Assembly: GCA_928212115.1 (NCBI GenBank)
Contig: CAKMRJ010005634.1
Span: forward strand, 257,720,656 to 257,784,655
DNA length: 64,000 nucleotides
From: Lactuca virosa
Taxonomy: Eukaryota > Streptophyta > Magnoliopsida > Asterales > Asteraceae
Direction of reading: 5' to 3'
In this document: positions 46,937 to 59,420 of the stretch, in pieces
How positions within the stretch are numbered: the stretch's first letter is position 1
Layout of the letters: each line of letters begins with the position of its first letter
Position numbers and translations under genes: made by a program
The notes under the pieces: model-generated
What the model was told of the DNA's origin: nothing
Seen by the model: only the letters and a program-made list of their open reading frames with translations
The model's database searches: none

Positions 46937-47351
46937 TCACAAAGAATTAAAACATATGTACATAAACCAACCACATCTAATGATACTTTGTGAGCCATCA
47001 CAAAAATTCCAAGTCCATTCCTAAAGGACATAAAGGGACCAAACTTCAACTCGTTGCATTTTTTCCTCCCACTTCCATTGGCAACCCCAAATAGAAAAAC
47101 CTCATAATTATATAAAAGTAAAAACTTCATAAAATCATGGGGTGAAACTTGATTATCCAAAATGGTCTTCATCTTCATCTTGTTACATTTTTATAGAAAT
47201 ATATTTCAAAAACTAATCAATTACTTACGAAAATAAACAAAACGAAAACTAATCTATTTACTTATTACATACCATATGAATAAATAAATATTGTAACGAT
47301 TCTAATAAATCAACAAATACAACAACACAAGAGGTCCATGGCAAGTTTATG

Positions 47352-47400
<49 letters not shown>

Positions 47401-47647
47401 GACACACACACACTTAAAAAAATATATAAAACAACACTTTTGTTTTTCTAAGACAACTTTAGTGAAAAAAAATATGCATGTAAACTATTGTCACATAAAT
47501 AACAATTATATGCATTTTAAAGTTATCATAGAAACTATGTATGAAATTTTCTTATAAAAACAAAAAAATTCATGTCTTTTGAAAACAACGATTATACCAA
47601 AAAATGTAATAATCCAACCAAGCTTGCAAAAATGGCTCTAATACCAA
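46937..47647 (-). other. Unidentified AT-rich segment, probably the interior of a minus-strand LTR element
   Basis: An 80-codon minus-strand frame (47178-46937) reads KTILDNQVSPHDFMKFLLL and so on, which I do not recognise. At 47634-47646 the minus strand carries TGGTATTAGAGCC, one base from a primer-binding site, suggesting that this is the start of an LTR-element interior. The rest is AT-rich with a microsatellite. Confidence 0.35.
47355..47413. repeat. (TA)n/(CA)n microsatellite
   Basis: About 19 TA dinucleotides followed by an interrupted CA run. Confidence 0.95.
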
Positions 47648-48972
47648 TGGTTGAGTTTTGTTCAAAATCGGCTTTTAAAAAAACACTATAAACGACAACA
47701 AAAGCATTAAAATTATGAATAAACTGAAAACCATTTTAACCCACCAAAGATCATTTTGCAAAGCATGGAAAGATTAAATCAACCATAGAATAAAAAGCTT
47801 TCAACCTATAAAGTCTTTGATTCTCATGGGAGATGGAATTTTATTAAGTGAAGCATGAAGCTCCAAAGTATAAGCTCTCTACAAGTGTATACTAAGCAAG
47901 AGTAAACCACGAAAACATGCTAGTCTTCACTTGTATATAAGTTGTTCTAAAGCCTTAAGACATATACCAAATAAGTCTTAAAGAGAAGGAACGTATAAGC
48001 CTTAGATCAAGCACCAAATTGCAAGACAAAAGAAAGGTAGAGGAGCACAATGCTCTCAATAATTACAAGGAACAATAAGAAGAAAAACTAGCATTTTTCT
48101 TCACCCTCTACATCTTTATATACATATAAGTTTAAGATACTAACCATACCTATATTAAATGTAAGAACCATGCATTTTAAAACAATATGGGTTAATATAA
48201 AGTCAAACAAGCAAGAGCCACTTCCTCATGGTCATTCACGAAAATTAGTGGGAAAGTAGGGTCTTGGTTTGTCTTTTACTCAACCTTGTAAATAGATACT
48301 TATAAGTAGTAACTACATGGTTACTCAAAGTGCCCAAATAGATGTACATGGTTTGTCTTTCCTCTAGTTTTGTTCTCTTTAATTATTATTTCCTAGAAGC
48401 AATAATTCCCTTTATGTTGGTAAACTATTTTTTTTTTTCATAAGATAATGATTTTCCAACTAAATACAAGTATTGATAATATTTATTAATAATGTAATTT
48501 CTTTAATAAATAATCAATTAGTAGTAGCTTGCTATAAGGTGTGACCCTATAGGGTCATATGTCATTAGCAAATATCATTCTATAATGACTCTTAAGGATA
48601 AATATCTATAAAAATCTTTCAAACCAAATTACATACGCACTCCAACCCATGGTATCATTGTTACTACCACTAACATCAACCCATTGGAATTACAGTCCAT
48701 GAGACTACCAAGTCCAACCTATCCAACACAATGGTATTTCTGTCACCAAGACTACCACAATATATGAACTCATAGTCTGGATATTATAGTCGCCAAGACT
48801 ATATAGATACAATTCATTTAGAACCATATCATTTCTGACACCCAGTCTACTAGGCTATATTTCTCACCATAGTATATAACATATACTAATAAATACAGTT
48901 GATAAATTATATATATAAAATGTAATTTGTAAGTAAAACAAGTTTACTATTTACTATAAATCATATAATACT
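47648..48972 (-). repeat. Possible copia LTR, minus strand, right end undefined
   Basis: It starts TGGTTGAG right after the primer-binding-like site at 47634 and contains a minus-strand TATA-like region (ctttatatacatataag near 48111). It has no coding frame. There is no second copy in the window, so this is an inference from position and composition. The right limit is simply where the next LTR starts. Confidence 0.35.
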
Positions 48973-50219
48973 TGTTAGAAGATCTGATGCGACTTGCCAA
49001 ACTCTGATGACCCTTGTTAAGAAGTAATGCAGATAACATACAAAAAAAGCACACAAAGACACTATATTTGTGTGGTTCGGTCAAGGTGACCTACATCTAC
49101 GGGCAGGCGGGGAATATTCATCATTCACAGAGTTCTAAAAATAGAGATTACAAATACAACTAGCAGAGATTCTCCTATCACTCTAGAATTCAAGACCGTT
49201 TACAAATTACTAGTAGGTGTCTGTATTTATAGACTACAAATCAGACCTAAAACCCGAATGGGCCAAGCCATTAATCCATAGTCCCATGAAAGGCATTAAC
49301 CAATCATAATCTGCCATGTAGTAGCTTCTAGAACCTTCATCCTTAAGAAACATCACACGAGCATCAAAATAGCACATAATGTAGCATTATGAACTAGGAT
49401 GGCTCATCAGAAGTAACCATGGCACATCATGACGGAGCATCATTAATCTTGATGTCACATCCTCCACCAGTGGTTCATAATGCCACTTGGGGCATCCACC
49501 TTGAGAATCATCAACATATTAGCATCCTTGGACATTCTTGAGCATCATAGTGTACATCATATCATAAGTAGCTCATGAAGGGATACCATGGCTCATCGCA
49601 CATATGGGACACCAGGAACATGTGTGGTGCATAACGCCGCATAATGGAACATAATGACGCACAAGTGGTGCATCAAGATCATTAGTGGCACATCCATGCT
49701 TCAACAACATATTAGCAACACATCAATATTTCTGAGTACACCATGACCCACTAGAATGACGCACCTTGTACCAAGGTGGAACATCTAACCTATACATGGC
49801 ACACCTTTTTCCCAAGATGGCGCATCTAACTCGCAAGTGGCACATCCTCTTACATAATGGTGTATCTAGCTTCAAGGTTGGCGTATCCTCTCTTGGATGG
49901 TGCATCTACATCCAAGGTTGGCGTATCCTCTTCTAGATGGTGCATCGTCCTCATCAAGGATGCTTCATTATTTTTTTAGGTGCTCCATTCTTTTTTCAAG
50001 TGTTTCATTCCTTTCTATGGTACTTTTTTCCATTTTTAGATGATATGTTACTTTTTACAGAAGATCTGTTCCTTTGTCAATTGATCCATTCCCTTATCAG
50101 ATGTTTCGTTCCTTTCTCAGATGATCTATTGAACTCTAAGTGCTTGATTGAGCTCTATGTACTCCATTGAACCTATATACTCCATGAGAATACTCCAAAT
50201 GTTCAAGTAATATTTAACA
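48973..50219 (-). repeat. Probable 3' LTR of copia element H
   Basis: About 1.25 kb between TGTTAGAAG and ATATTTAACA, which form a TGTTA/TAACA inverted end. A purine-rich ttgatatggagat lies just outside on the minus strand. It has a minus-strand TATA-like gtatttatagac near 49211. Many imperfect catc/gcac phrases fill 49380-49950, including a 40-bp duplication (ggttggcgtatcctct at 49876 and 49916). Confidence 0.55.
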
Positions 50220-50239
50220 ATCTCCATATCAACTTGAGT

Positions 50240-52760
50240 ATTATCTGAACTCCACCTTAAACCAATAACTTCCTCTCCCATCTTATCATCTATCCACAAA
50301 AGGACTTAACTGTTATGCATATCAACCAAGTCCAAGAAAATATTAAACTTCTCTCTGGGTAACAACCTTGTCAACATGTCTTCTAGTTTCTACTTGGTAG
50401 TAGACTTTTGTATATGAAACCTCACATAGAACACGATAGGTTTCCCCACCTTCAAAGCAAGAATATGAATGAGACTAACTGCCAATGATCTTCTTATAAC
50501 TAGATCACCTTCATGAGCCGAGTCTATTGATCTAACCAAGTTCGTATGTTGTGTATTAGCACCATACACCAGACAAACATCAAGAGTTTGCTTCAAGTGT
50601 CACAAAATCTACTTGACAAATTCATAATGAGATTTCACATGATTGCTAGAACCTCAAAATATGTACCAATAAGTTTGGACTGATCACAATAAAACGACTA
50701 TAATACTTTCTCAACGTAGTGAGAAATATATAATCGTCCTGCTCTAGTATCCTTAAGTATCTCCATCCCTACTATCTTCTTTCCAGCTCCTAAATCATTC
50801 ATCCCAAACTCATTCTCCAAAATCTTCTTTAAGTTGTCTTTCCCAACATTAGCATCACTAGAAACTTCTTACATAGGTCGTACAAAGGATTCCTCATGTC
50901 TATGCTATTCCATTCAACCTTCTTGTTTCCCACGTATCAAAAATCTATGCGGGATTTGTGTCGCAAACTCCACCTTCTGGCTAGCACCCTTATCATTCGC
51001 CAAAACACTTGTACCACCTCCTCTTTAGTTACATATAGCAGATTTAAAGGTCACATCTATGCTAATAATGAATTTTGGAGTCTTTCCTTCTTCTATACAC
51101 CACATATGATGACCTTTCCCTCTAGTTGCATATCCTAGAAATATTCACTGCAATTCTATCGACTCTAGTTTACCATCATTCAAACGAGTGTAAGAATGGA
51201 AAATCCAAACATTCACAAACCGGAATAATTAGAGGGTTTCCCAGACCACACCTCTTGACGAGTCTTATAATAAATTGTGGTTGATGGCAGTGGCGGAGGT
51301 TATGTAGGGCCAGGGGGGTTGTGCCCCCCCCCCCCTATTTTTTTATTATTAGTCCTTATGTATTAAGAAAGTTACATATTATGCCTAAAACTATAAAATT
51401 TGACTTTGGCCCCCCCCTGTTCTTCAATTTTTATGCATATTCTATTTTCAACCATAGTATTGCACTGCTTGATCCTCCCAAACACTTCATCTTCATCTAT
51501 CTTTTTCATAAAGTACACCAACCCTTCCTTGAGTAGTCATCGATAAAGCTCATAAAGTATTGACATCTGCCATGAGACTTCACTAGAAAGCATCCCCTTA
51601 AATCTGAGTGAACATACTCGAGGATCTTCATGCTTGAGTGTTGAACCGAATTGAACTCGAGGATCTTTATGCTTGAGTGTTGAACCGAATTGAACTTCAT
51701 CCTTCTTTAAATCTCTTGAACACAAGCTTTACTAGGTTTAATTTGTCTAGTTACATGTCCACCAAAAAAACCCTTGTTTACTCTTTATCATACCCTCATC
51801 ACTCATGTTCCCCATTCTATGATGCCAAAATTATGTTTTATCATCATACTCATCCAAGGATTGGGATACTTCCACCTTTCCCATAACCGTACATCCTTCT
51901 AGGAAATAAATCCCATGATTCATCTTTCCCTTCATAACTAAAAGAGCACACTTGGAAACTCTTTCTCAGTCACCCTTTATAGAATAATTCAGTCCATCTT
52001 TCTCCAAAGTACCAAGAGAGATTAGGTTCTTTCGATGATTCAGGACAAACCAAAAATCCATTTTAGTGACATACCATCATGCATCCTGATCTGCATTACG
52101 CCACCACCCTTTACTCTGTTCATCCAATAATCACCCATCTTGACTATGTCATTCCACTCTTTAAAGGAGTCAAACCATACACGAATGTACGTCATGTGAT
52201 AATATGTTCCTAAGTCCAAGATCCAAACATCAACAAAACTAGTTGTACATAGAGTCAAAACTTCACCATCATACCCTTCATCAGAATTTCCTTGAACCAC
52301 AGCAGCATTATTATTGTTGTGTGATTCAACCCCATTATTCCATTTCTTCAGCAGTAAACAATTTAATCTAAAGTTCCCATTTTCCTTGCAGTCATAACAT
52401 CTAATGTTGGCCTTATATTTGGAACTTGACTTCCCTTTGTTACCTCTTCCTATATCTGATGTTCTTCCTATGCCATCGAACAAGCTGGAACTGGAAACTC
52501 CTTCACCAATTGAAACTTTTTTTTTCTAGTTCTTTGGGCATCACAAAATCCTTCACAAAATTCACAATGATCGTTTTCATACCATATAACGTGGTATCAA
52601 CAAAATTCTCATAAGAATTTAATAGTAAACATAAGATGATAAGTTCTTGATCTTAATCTTCAATATTTCATTCCCACCTTATAAATCCAAGATGATCCTA
52701 TCAAAGTTATCTAGATGATCCTTCACTTAGGTACTTTCAAACATTCTTAGAGTATACAAA
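50240..52760 (-). pseudogene. Copia gag-pol remnants of element H
   Basis: On the minus strand, 52760-52590 gives a Gag fragment (VKDHLDNFDRIILDL). 52483-52040 gives a zinc knuckle (CYDCKENGNFRLNC) and protease region (VWILDLGTYYHMT, IRMHDGMSLK), with the active-site triad mutated. 51725-51500 gives the integrase start (YVHSDLRGCFL, FIDDYSRKGW) with a local duplication of about 44 bp. 51260-51120 gives an integrase segment (EVWSGKPSNYSGL). 50850-50700 gives a late RT piece (KKIVGMEILKDTRAGRLYIS). 50596-50390 gives RNase H (LVYGANTQHTNLVRSIDS). Frames are broken everywhere. Family assignment comes from the ordered motifs. Confidence 0.75.
51288..51425. mobile_element. Fragment resembling a hAT-type terminus
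   Basis: CAGTGGCGGAGGTTATGTAG followed by G-rich and C-rich runs interrupts the integrase of element H. The start resembles the common plant hAT end CAGTGGCGGAG. I see no matching right terminus or target-site duplication, so the limits are uncertain. Confidence 0.35.
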
Positions 52761-52780
52761 CACACCATGGTCTAGTAAAA

Positions 52781-53215
52781 TGAAAATGGATAATAATCTA
52801 ATAAAATAGGAGAATAAGAAATTAAACTGATGAAAATATATGGTATGTGATGTATGAAATTTTCTTTTGTTTATGAATGATTGAAAATGTTTTGTGGTCT
52901 AAAACTTACATAACTCACGAGACATTTTGGCTTACGTATCTCTTTTTAATGCCATGTATCTCGGGTGATAGATAGGGACTGAAGTATTCTAGAAGTAATG
53001 AATTCCATAGGAGATTAGTGGAGCATAAGTTACAATTTCCTTGATATTTTAAATCTTGGTTTGCTTGCTATGGTTTATTTGATACAATGCTAGTAACACC
53101 CAAGAGATTGTTTTTGAAACTACTTGTATATACTCTGACATTTTGTTAAATGATTTGTTTTGTTAAACCTTGTTTGCTTGGATTTAACCATAGCTTTAAA
53201 TTTGTTTTAAAAAAT
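52781..53215. other. AT-rich stretch with nothing recognisable
   Basis: Between the Gag remnant of element H and the relic LTR I see no open frame, repeat structure or LTR end that I can assign. Confidence 0.4.
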
Positions 53216-53911
53216 ATAGGGAGTTACATCCGGTGCCGCCACGTCACCTCCAACAGGTACTTTTCATGAATCTTTGAAGAATCATAACTTTCACATATGA
53301 GCTCTGTTTTCGATGTTCTTTATGTAAACATGTAGGTATTTCTGAGTGCTAAAACTTTTCTTTAGGTATCAACAACTAATTCTCACTCTAATTTAAATTC
53401 ATATTTTAGACTAGTTTAGATTGTGAGAATTCTTGTGAAATTCATAACTTCTTGAGTAAATTACACGAATGGTCCCTATAGTTTGGGGTAATTAGCGCGT
53501 TTGGTCCCTAACTTATTTTTTTAACTCGGAAGGTCCCTAATGTTTGTTTTTGTTATGCGCTTGGTTCCTACTATTTGTTTTTGTTACGCGTTTGGTCTCT
53601 GTCTTACGTAAAAAGACTATTATTTAAATAGAAAAAAATTGTGGGGTAGATAAGGTAAGATGAGTGGGGTGGGTTTGGTGTGTGTTTATTTAAATAAATT
53701 AAAAAATCAAGGGCAAAATAGTCTTTTTAGGTAAGACATGGACCAAGCGCATAACAAAAACAAACAACAGGGACCTTCCGACTTAAAAAACTAAGTTAGG
53801 GACCAAACGTGCAAATTACGCTAAACCATAGGGACCATTCGTGTAATTTACTCTAACTTCTTCATACGAACTCTGTTCGATGTTCTCTATATCCACGAAT
53901 ATGTTCTTATG
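53216..53911 (-). repeat. Relic Gypsy LTR fragment interrupted by a MITE
   Basis: It contains two CATAACTTC-type modules (53283 and 53443, 160 bp apart) like those in the relic at 12609-14397. The second module is split by the MITE at 53454. Gypsy C begins at 53912. Confidence 0.5.
53454..53853. mobile_element. 400-bp Mutator-like MITE with long terminal inverted repeats
   Basis: Both ends read GAGTAAATTACACGAATGGT inward, and the inverted similarity extends for well over 100 bp with repeated ggtccct phrases. A perfect 9-bp duplication taacttctt flanks it (53445-53453 and 53854-53862). Nine-bp duplications and long inverted repeats fit Mutator-like elements. No transposase. Confidence 0.88.
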
Positions 53912-54962
53912 TGTAACGTCCGGGTTTCGGGGCTAAGCATTTTAGACGATGTAATAGTCTAGGTCAACTATTGTAACTCTTTTGATGTAATAAAGATGAA
54001 ATATTTGAGTATTTTGTAAATTATGTGAATTTATGTGCTTATTATTTAATTATAAATGTATAATTAATAAAGAATAAAAATAAGCGTCAAAATTAAAGTA
54101 TGAGATAAGCCCGATATCTTTACATAAAGTTGTAGTGGTCGAAACAAGGATTCCGGATATATAAAGAACGCCGAAATCTGAGTTATAACGAAGAAGTTAT
54201 GACCCGTCGAAGTTTCGTGATGGAACCGGCACGATACCGGGAAGCGTAAATAGTGAATTTACGATAGAGCGACTTTTAGCCTTAGCAATCTAAACGAAAG
54301 TCGTTGAATACGTTAAACCGAGAGCGTTCATAAAAAGAACGCCCAAATCTGACTTCGTATGAGGAAGTTATGATTTTTCGAAGTTTCGACTTAGCAGTGT
54401 ACAGCCCGAAGTTCGAATATTAGATCGAGCGGTTTTTAGCCAACACAACCTAAACGAGAATCGAAGATCTCGTTAATATTAGCATAACGATAAAAAGACA
54501 GACGAAAACGGACGTCGGATGAAGAAGTAATGAACTTTTAACGGACCAATCCTGTCCCGGCCTGTTAAAACTATAACTTTTAAAATAAAGTCAAAATTAG
54601 CCGACGGAGTCTAAACGAAAGTTGTAGAGTACGTTCCCGCCTACGCGCGGATATAAAGAACGTCCAAAAACGGAGCTCGTATGCAAAAGTTATGATTTTT
54701 AGAAGTTAAGTGTGCAATTTGCGAAACTGTGATGACGTGGCAAGATCCTAGCCGTTGCTTGCTCCCCACGGTCTCGCATCCGATGAACGCCACGTCGCCT
54801 CGCTTCGCCCTACGCCCCGCGTCCAAGGCTGGTACGCCCAGCGTACCTTCGGACCTGATCCTCTTGCGAGTGCGAGCCAGCTGTGCGAAGCTGGCACCCT
54901 TATCCGAAGTTACGCCCCGCGTAACTTGCTGAACGCCCCGCGTAGATCCAAAGTTCCGACCC

Positions 54963-54970
54963 TATAAATA
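54963..54970 (+). promoter_or_regulatory. TATA box of the Gypsy C LTR
   Basis: TATAAATA followed about 40-60 bp later by a C/T-rich tract (ctctttctctctctac), a typical plant core promoter arrangement inside an LTR. Confidence 0.65.
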
Positions 54971-55790
54971 CCCTACGAGGGCTGCTGAGTAAATCACACA
55001 TTTTCACAACTCTTTCTCTCTCTACTTTCTCTCACTACCCCTTTAACCCCCCTAAACCCTAGGAAAAATCCCTAGCACCCAAAGGAAGTCCCGAGAAAAA
55101 GGGTCTTTCGGTTCGGAAACGCTGCTCCGAGCAAAGCCCGGTTTTCTATAAAACCTGCTGTAAGTGAGCTACGCCTACGCAATTTTTAATATAGTTTTTA
55201 TTTAATTATAGTAACGTTATTAGGAACTTATAATAAGTACTTGGGCTATTATTATGGGTTATATAAGTATTGTTTAACGCTTATATAATAGTAATAATAG
55301 CTAGACTATTAATTAGTCTCGGCGAATAATAGACTAAACTCTAGTGGTAATAATACTAGGTTTAGTCGAAGGAAATTATTTTTAAGAAGCGAAGCGCTGT
55401 CTGAGTTCGGATTCACCACCTTTTCCGGTGAGTGCATAGTCACTTTCATCTTACACATAGATATGAAGTATTTAATATAAATTACGTGCTATGTGTGCAT
55501 ATTGTCTGAATACTTGCTGTCTATGCTGATGAAAGATTTTTATACATGTTTTAAATGATTTAAACAGTATATGTATTGTATATCTACAAAATGTTGGGGT
55601 AAAACATGGGTAGATGTAATAGACGATGTGTGATAAAATGATGAGAGGCCTCGATGTTGTTGTTGTTGATTCTGTCATCTAGCGGAGTATGGATGACAAC
55701 CACGTACTCTTCTAGACAGTCCAGTGGAACGCTAGCAGGCTCCATCCCCCTCATGTACTCCATCCCCCTCATGGTTGCCTTTAGGACATC

Positions 55791-58700
55791 TGTCACACCC
55801 CAAAACCGGAACGGCGGAAACGTTCTGGGGTGGAGGACGTCATGTCAAGTATCACAACACATGCAGTATAGTAATCAAAGTACAACAACCATTGCATTTA
55901 TAGTAATAGTTTTACATAAATTACATTTAGCAACAACATCAAAAGAAGATATAGGGAATAACATAAAATGCAGCTCGGTACAAGGCTGACTTCGCAAAAG
56001 CTCCCGGAGTGTACCTGTCTACTGACGACCTGAGAATACAAGTTATTTTGAAAGAGAGTATCAGCATTTTAATGCTGGTGAGTTCATAAGTATTTTAATG
56101 ACATTGATATAAATACATGTTTTTCCTCAAAATAATCTCATTAGATGATGGTGATAAAAGTTTACAAAGTATTTGAATTCCTTCCAGAAAATCCTATATT
56201 TTCTATTAAAAGTAGTCTTCTACCAAGACTCGACCGTTTCATGTTTAAAAGAATGAGTTCCTTTGCCAAAAGCAGTCTTCTACCAAGACTCGACCGTTTC
56301 ATGTTTAAAAGAATGAGTTCCTTTGCCAAAAGCAGTCTTCTACCAAGACCCAACTGTTTTATGTTAAAAGAGCATTTTTCCCAAATGTTACTATCATTAT
56401 CATAATATAGTTTTACATTATCGTTTTATATCAAAACGTCTTAAGTTAATGTATTAGGGAAAATATTGCTTTACCTCAGCAATGGCATTGCTGTTTATGA
56501 AGAAATAAATATACAGACTCTGGGTAGTATTAAATGTACAATACACCTCGAGGAGTCTAAAGTAGTAAAATACGGACTCCAGGTAGTATTAAATGGACAA
56601 TACACCTCGAGGAGTCTAAAGTAGCCTTTAATCCTAAGTAGGTTAGTTTAAAGGTTTTCAATGTGATCTAGTGTATAACTAGGAAAATATATTATGATGG
56701 TTTTTATATGTAGAAACTACCGTGATATTAATTACCTTAAAGCCATGAATTATAAGGTAAATGTAAAGATACTCGTAACCATACTAATTGACTGATGTAA
56801 ACACGACGACCTGCTGGTGGCGAAAATAGATGTGACATTTGTCACCCCTTGGCTTGGTCGGACGGGACTGTAGCTAGCAGTCAGGATGTGGGATGGTCTC
56901 TCCCGTATAGATCTATACACACAATGCCCGCTCTCCCTCCAGGAGACTCTGGTTACCAACTTGACAACGGTGAAATCTGCGTCATGAGGATGTATCTAGT
57001 GTTTTGATTTCTATATACTTTTCTTTTTACTAAAAGTACGAGTTTTTAGAGTATTGATATAGCTAAGTTCTCCTTCATGAAAGTTATTGTTGGTTTCTAA
57101 ACTACACCTATTATAGTTTACTTGAGAGGTTATATAGGTACCTTTGCTATCCAAAGGTATTGAAATGGAGTAAGAGTTTTAATATCTATCCAGGTATACA
57201 TAATATATAACTAGGACTTCAACGACACTCGGACAAATAACCGGATGCTCTAAGTCCACAACCAAACAAGGAACAGGAAATAAAGCGGGCTATCAGTCCT
57301 AAGTCCTTCAAACCCTACTTATATAACTATATCTATATAGACATGAATCTATCAAGAATATAAGTTTAAAAGACTTTGATAAAAGCTTAGTAATTTAAAA
57401 AGAGATTTTAGTGTTTTAAAAGAGATTTGAAAATGAGAATTGAAAACCTTTAGCTGAATAAAACAGTTTAACATGCAAAAATCTATTTGTTTGACAGTTA
57501 TTAATCACATGTGATTGATATAATAACTTAATAGTTTAACTTGTATTTCCCCCCATAAAAGCATTTAAAATCATTTCAAAGGTTGATTAAGGGGTATGAA
57601 CTCACCTGTAGTGGGTGATTCGAATGAACGGATGGTATAGGATGCTAAGTGTCAAGTGAGGACTTGAACACACACACGGATCCTATGTAACATGCAGTGA
57701 TATATAAATGTATCTAATTAGTCATTTAACAACTAATTAATCAAGTAAAGACATCCTAATACATGGAAACACTTTGTTTCAAGTGCTAGGAGTACTAAAG
57801 GGTTGCATCTAAGGAGAATATGGCCTCACATTGGAGTTTACTTCTCATTTGGTAACCCTACATGTGTTTACGGTTTTTGGTCATTTCCCCCAGGAGTTTA
57901 CGGCCGTAAACTCATGGTAAATTGTACCATTGTGTGATTTAAGGTCTTATACCCCTTAAGGAAGTGTTCTAGGTTTGTATTCAAGGCTTAGGAAGGGACT
58001 AGGGCTCAAAATGGCTCATCTTTGGAGTTTACGGTCCTTGGACCACTCCCTTGGAGTTTACGGTCGTAAACCCTATGAGTTTACGGTCGTAAACCCATGA
58101 GTTTACGGCCGTAAACTCATGGTCACTCCTACCATTTCGTGATTTGGGGTTTTTAGCTCATGCATGCAAGGTTCTAGTCCAATATCCAAGTCCTAGGAGG
58201 TGTTTGTGGCCCTTATACACCACTTGATGGTGTTTACAATTCAAGGAGATCCCTTGACCGTAAACCCATATGTTCTTGAGGGTTTTTGATGTTTTTCAAT
58301 GGATTGACAAGTATTCTAAGTAAGAAACTAGTTAGGAGGAGTGTACTTACTTATAGGAAGCTTGCAAGAGTGTTTAAGGTCCAAGAACACTAGTGTGTGT
58401 TCTTGGTGTTCTTGGTGTTTTGAAGAACACTTGAAGATCTATGAAAAGACAAGATTTCATGGATGAAATCATGTATAAACACTAGATAAAGTGTTATATC
58501 AACAAATCTAGGGAAGAAACACTTACATTTTTGGAAGATTGGAAGAAATGTGTTATGATACTTGAGAGAGAATTATGGGTGTTCTTGAGCTAGGAAGTGA
58601 AAAATGAGTCAAAAATGACTAAGTGTCATATTTATACTCTTTAGAGTTTACGGCCGTAAACTCCATGTTTGGGCCGTAAACTCCATGTTTGGGCCGTAAA

Positions 58701-58893
58701 CTCCAAACTCTTGGAGTTTTGAGACTTAAGTGATGCACGACAACCTCTAAAGTATACTTCCTATAATTATTTATCGAAGTACTAGACTTTTGAATACTCA
58801 AAATGACTCCAAACAGCTTAGAATTTAGCGAAAACAAATCTGAATTCTAATGAGGTGAATAGTTGTACCAGATAGAAATTTCGAGTTGTCACA
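55791..58893 (-). repeat. Solo LTR (3.1 kb), minus strand, inside the LTR of Gypsy C
   Basis: On the plus strand it reads TGTCACACCCC...GAGTTGTCACA, so the minus strand gives the TGTGACAACTC start and GGGGTGTGACA end common in Gypsy LTRs. Flanks acatc (55786-55790) and acatt (58894-58898) are a 5-bp duplication with one C/T mismatch. It has no interior, primer-binding site or polypurine tract, hence a solo LTR left by recombination. It contains repeated palindromes GAGTTTACGGCCGTAAACTC (57894, 58100, 58643 and variants). Confidence 0.8.
56211..56390. repeat. 60-bp tandem repeat, three copies, in the solo LTR
   Basis: Units start agtagtcttctaccaagact at 56211, 56271 and 56331. The first two are nearly identical and the third is diverged. 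A second duplicated unit of about 60 bp (around acacctcgaggagtctaaag) lies at 56515-56628. Confidence 0.88.
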
Positions 58894-59420
58894 ACATTTA
58901 TTGCTGAGGAACCCCTTTAGCAGTAGTGTCCGTCCCGATGATGCTCCTTAGGCTGGGTCCCTTATGATAGGTGTTTAGGGACGTAAAGTGAGGATAACGG
59001 GAACGGGTAATCGGGTTATTGTTGATTGATGAAATTAATAAACTTATTTATTGTGGGTTGAAAACTCTATGTGCTCACCAGGCTCCCAAGCCTGACCCAC
59101 TCAGTTTCATGTATTACAGGTAGTGGCGCTCGAGCATAGATGTGATGTTTTGGATGAGGGATTACGGATATAGGCCTGTAGATATGAAATAATGTAGTAA
59201 GGCTTATGTTGTACTATTTATGTTTTTGATCTGTATCGAACATGACATCCCGAGTCTTTTAATGAAATACATTTCCTTGGAAATGCTTTTGATAAATCTT
59301 TATCATATTTTGTTTTGGGACAAATTCCGCAACACTTTTATTTAAAATGTTACTCTGATTTTCAAACAAGCATAAACAAAATCGGTCTTTTCTGGCCGTG
59401 GAAAATGGGGATGTCACAGT

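Larger units (their letters stand above)
48973..52780 (-). mobile_element. Decayed Ty1-copia element H, minus strand
   Basis: A probable 3' LTR (48973-50219) is followed, reading leftward on the minus strand, by gag, protease, integrase, RT and RNase H remnants between 52760 and 50240. The order integrase before RT marks copia, and the motifs differ from the SIRE-type elements B and E. The 5' LTR and the first part of gag are missing. Confidence 0.7.
53912..59418 (+). repeat. 5' LTR of Gypsy C, split by a solo LTR
   Basis: It begins TGTAACGTCCGGG and ends GGGGATGTCACA next to the primer-binding site. Without the inserted solo LTR it is about 2.4 kb. Four subrepeats with GAAGTTATGA-like cores at 54193, 54364, 54524 and 54686 (171, 160 and 162 bp apart) lie upstream of the TATA box. 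CG-centred motifs such as GGTACGCCCAGCGTACC (54831) and ACGCCCCGCGTA (54912 and 54933) lie just before it. Confidence 0.75.

Noticed and set aside
46937..47178. 80-codon minus-strand frame as a host gene exon
   Set aside because: No recognisable domain, no flanking splice sites that I could defend, and a primer-binding-like site just upstream suggests LTR-element interior.
47634..47646. Short tRNA-like matches (also at 2769, 15061, 28333, 32980, 46540, 59421) as tRNA gene fragments
   Set aside because: All are 12-13 bases, directly next to LTR ends, and match only the 3' end of initiator tRNA, so they are primer-binding sites.
51324..51335. Poly-C run as a structural or regulatory element
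   Set aside because: It belongs to the G/C-rich end of a hAT-like fragment. Such homopolymers are common there and there is no other support.
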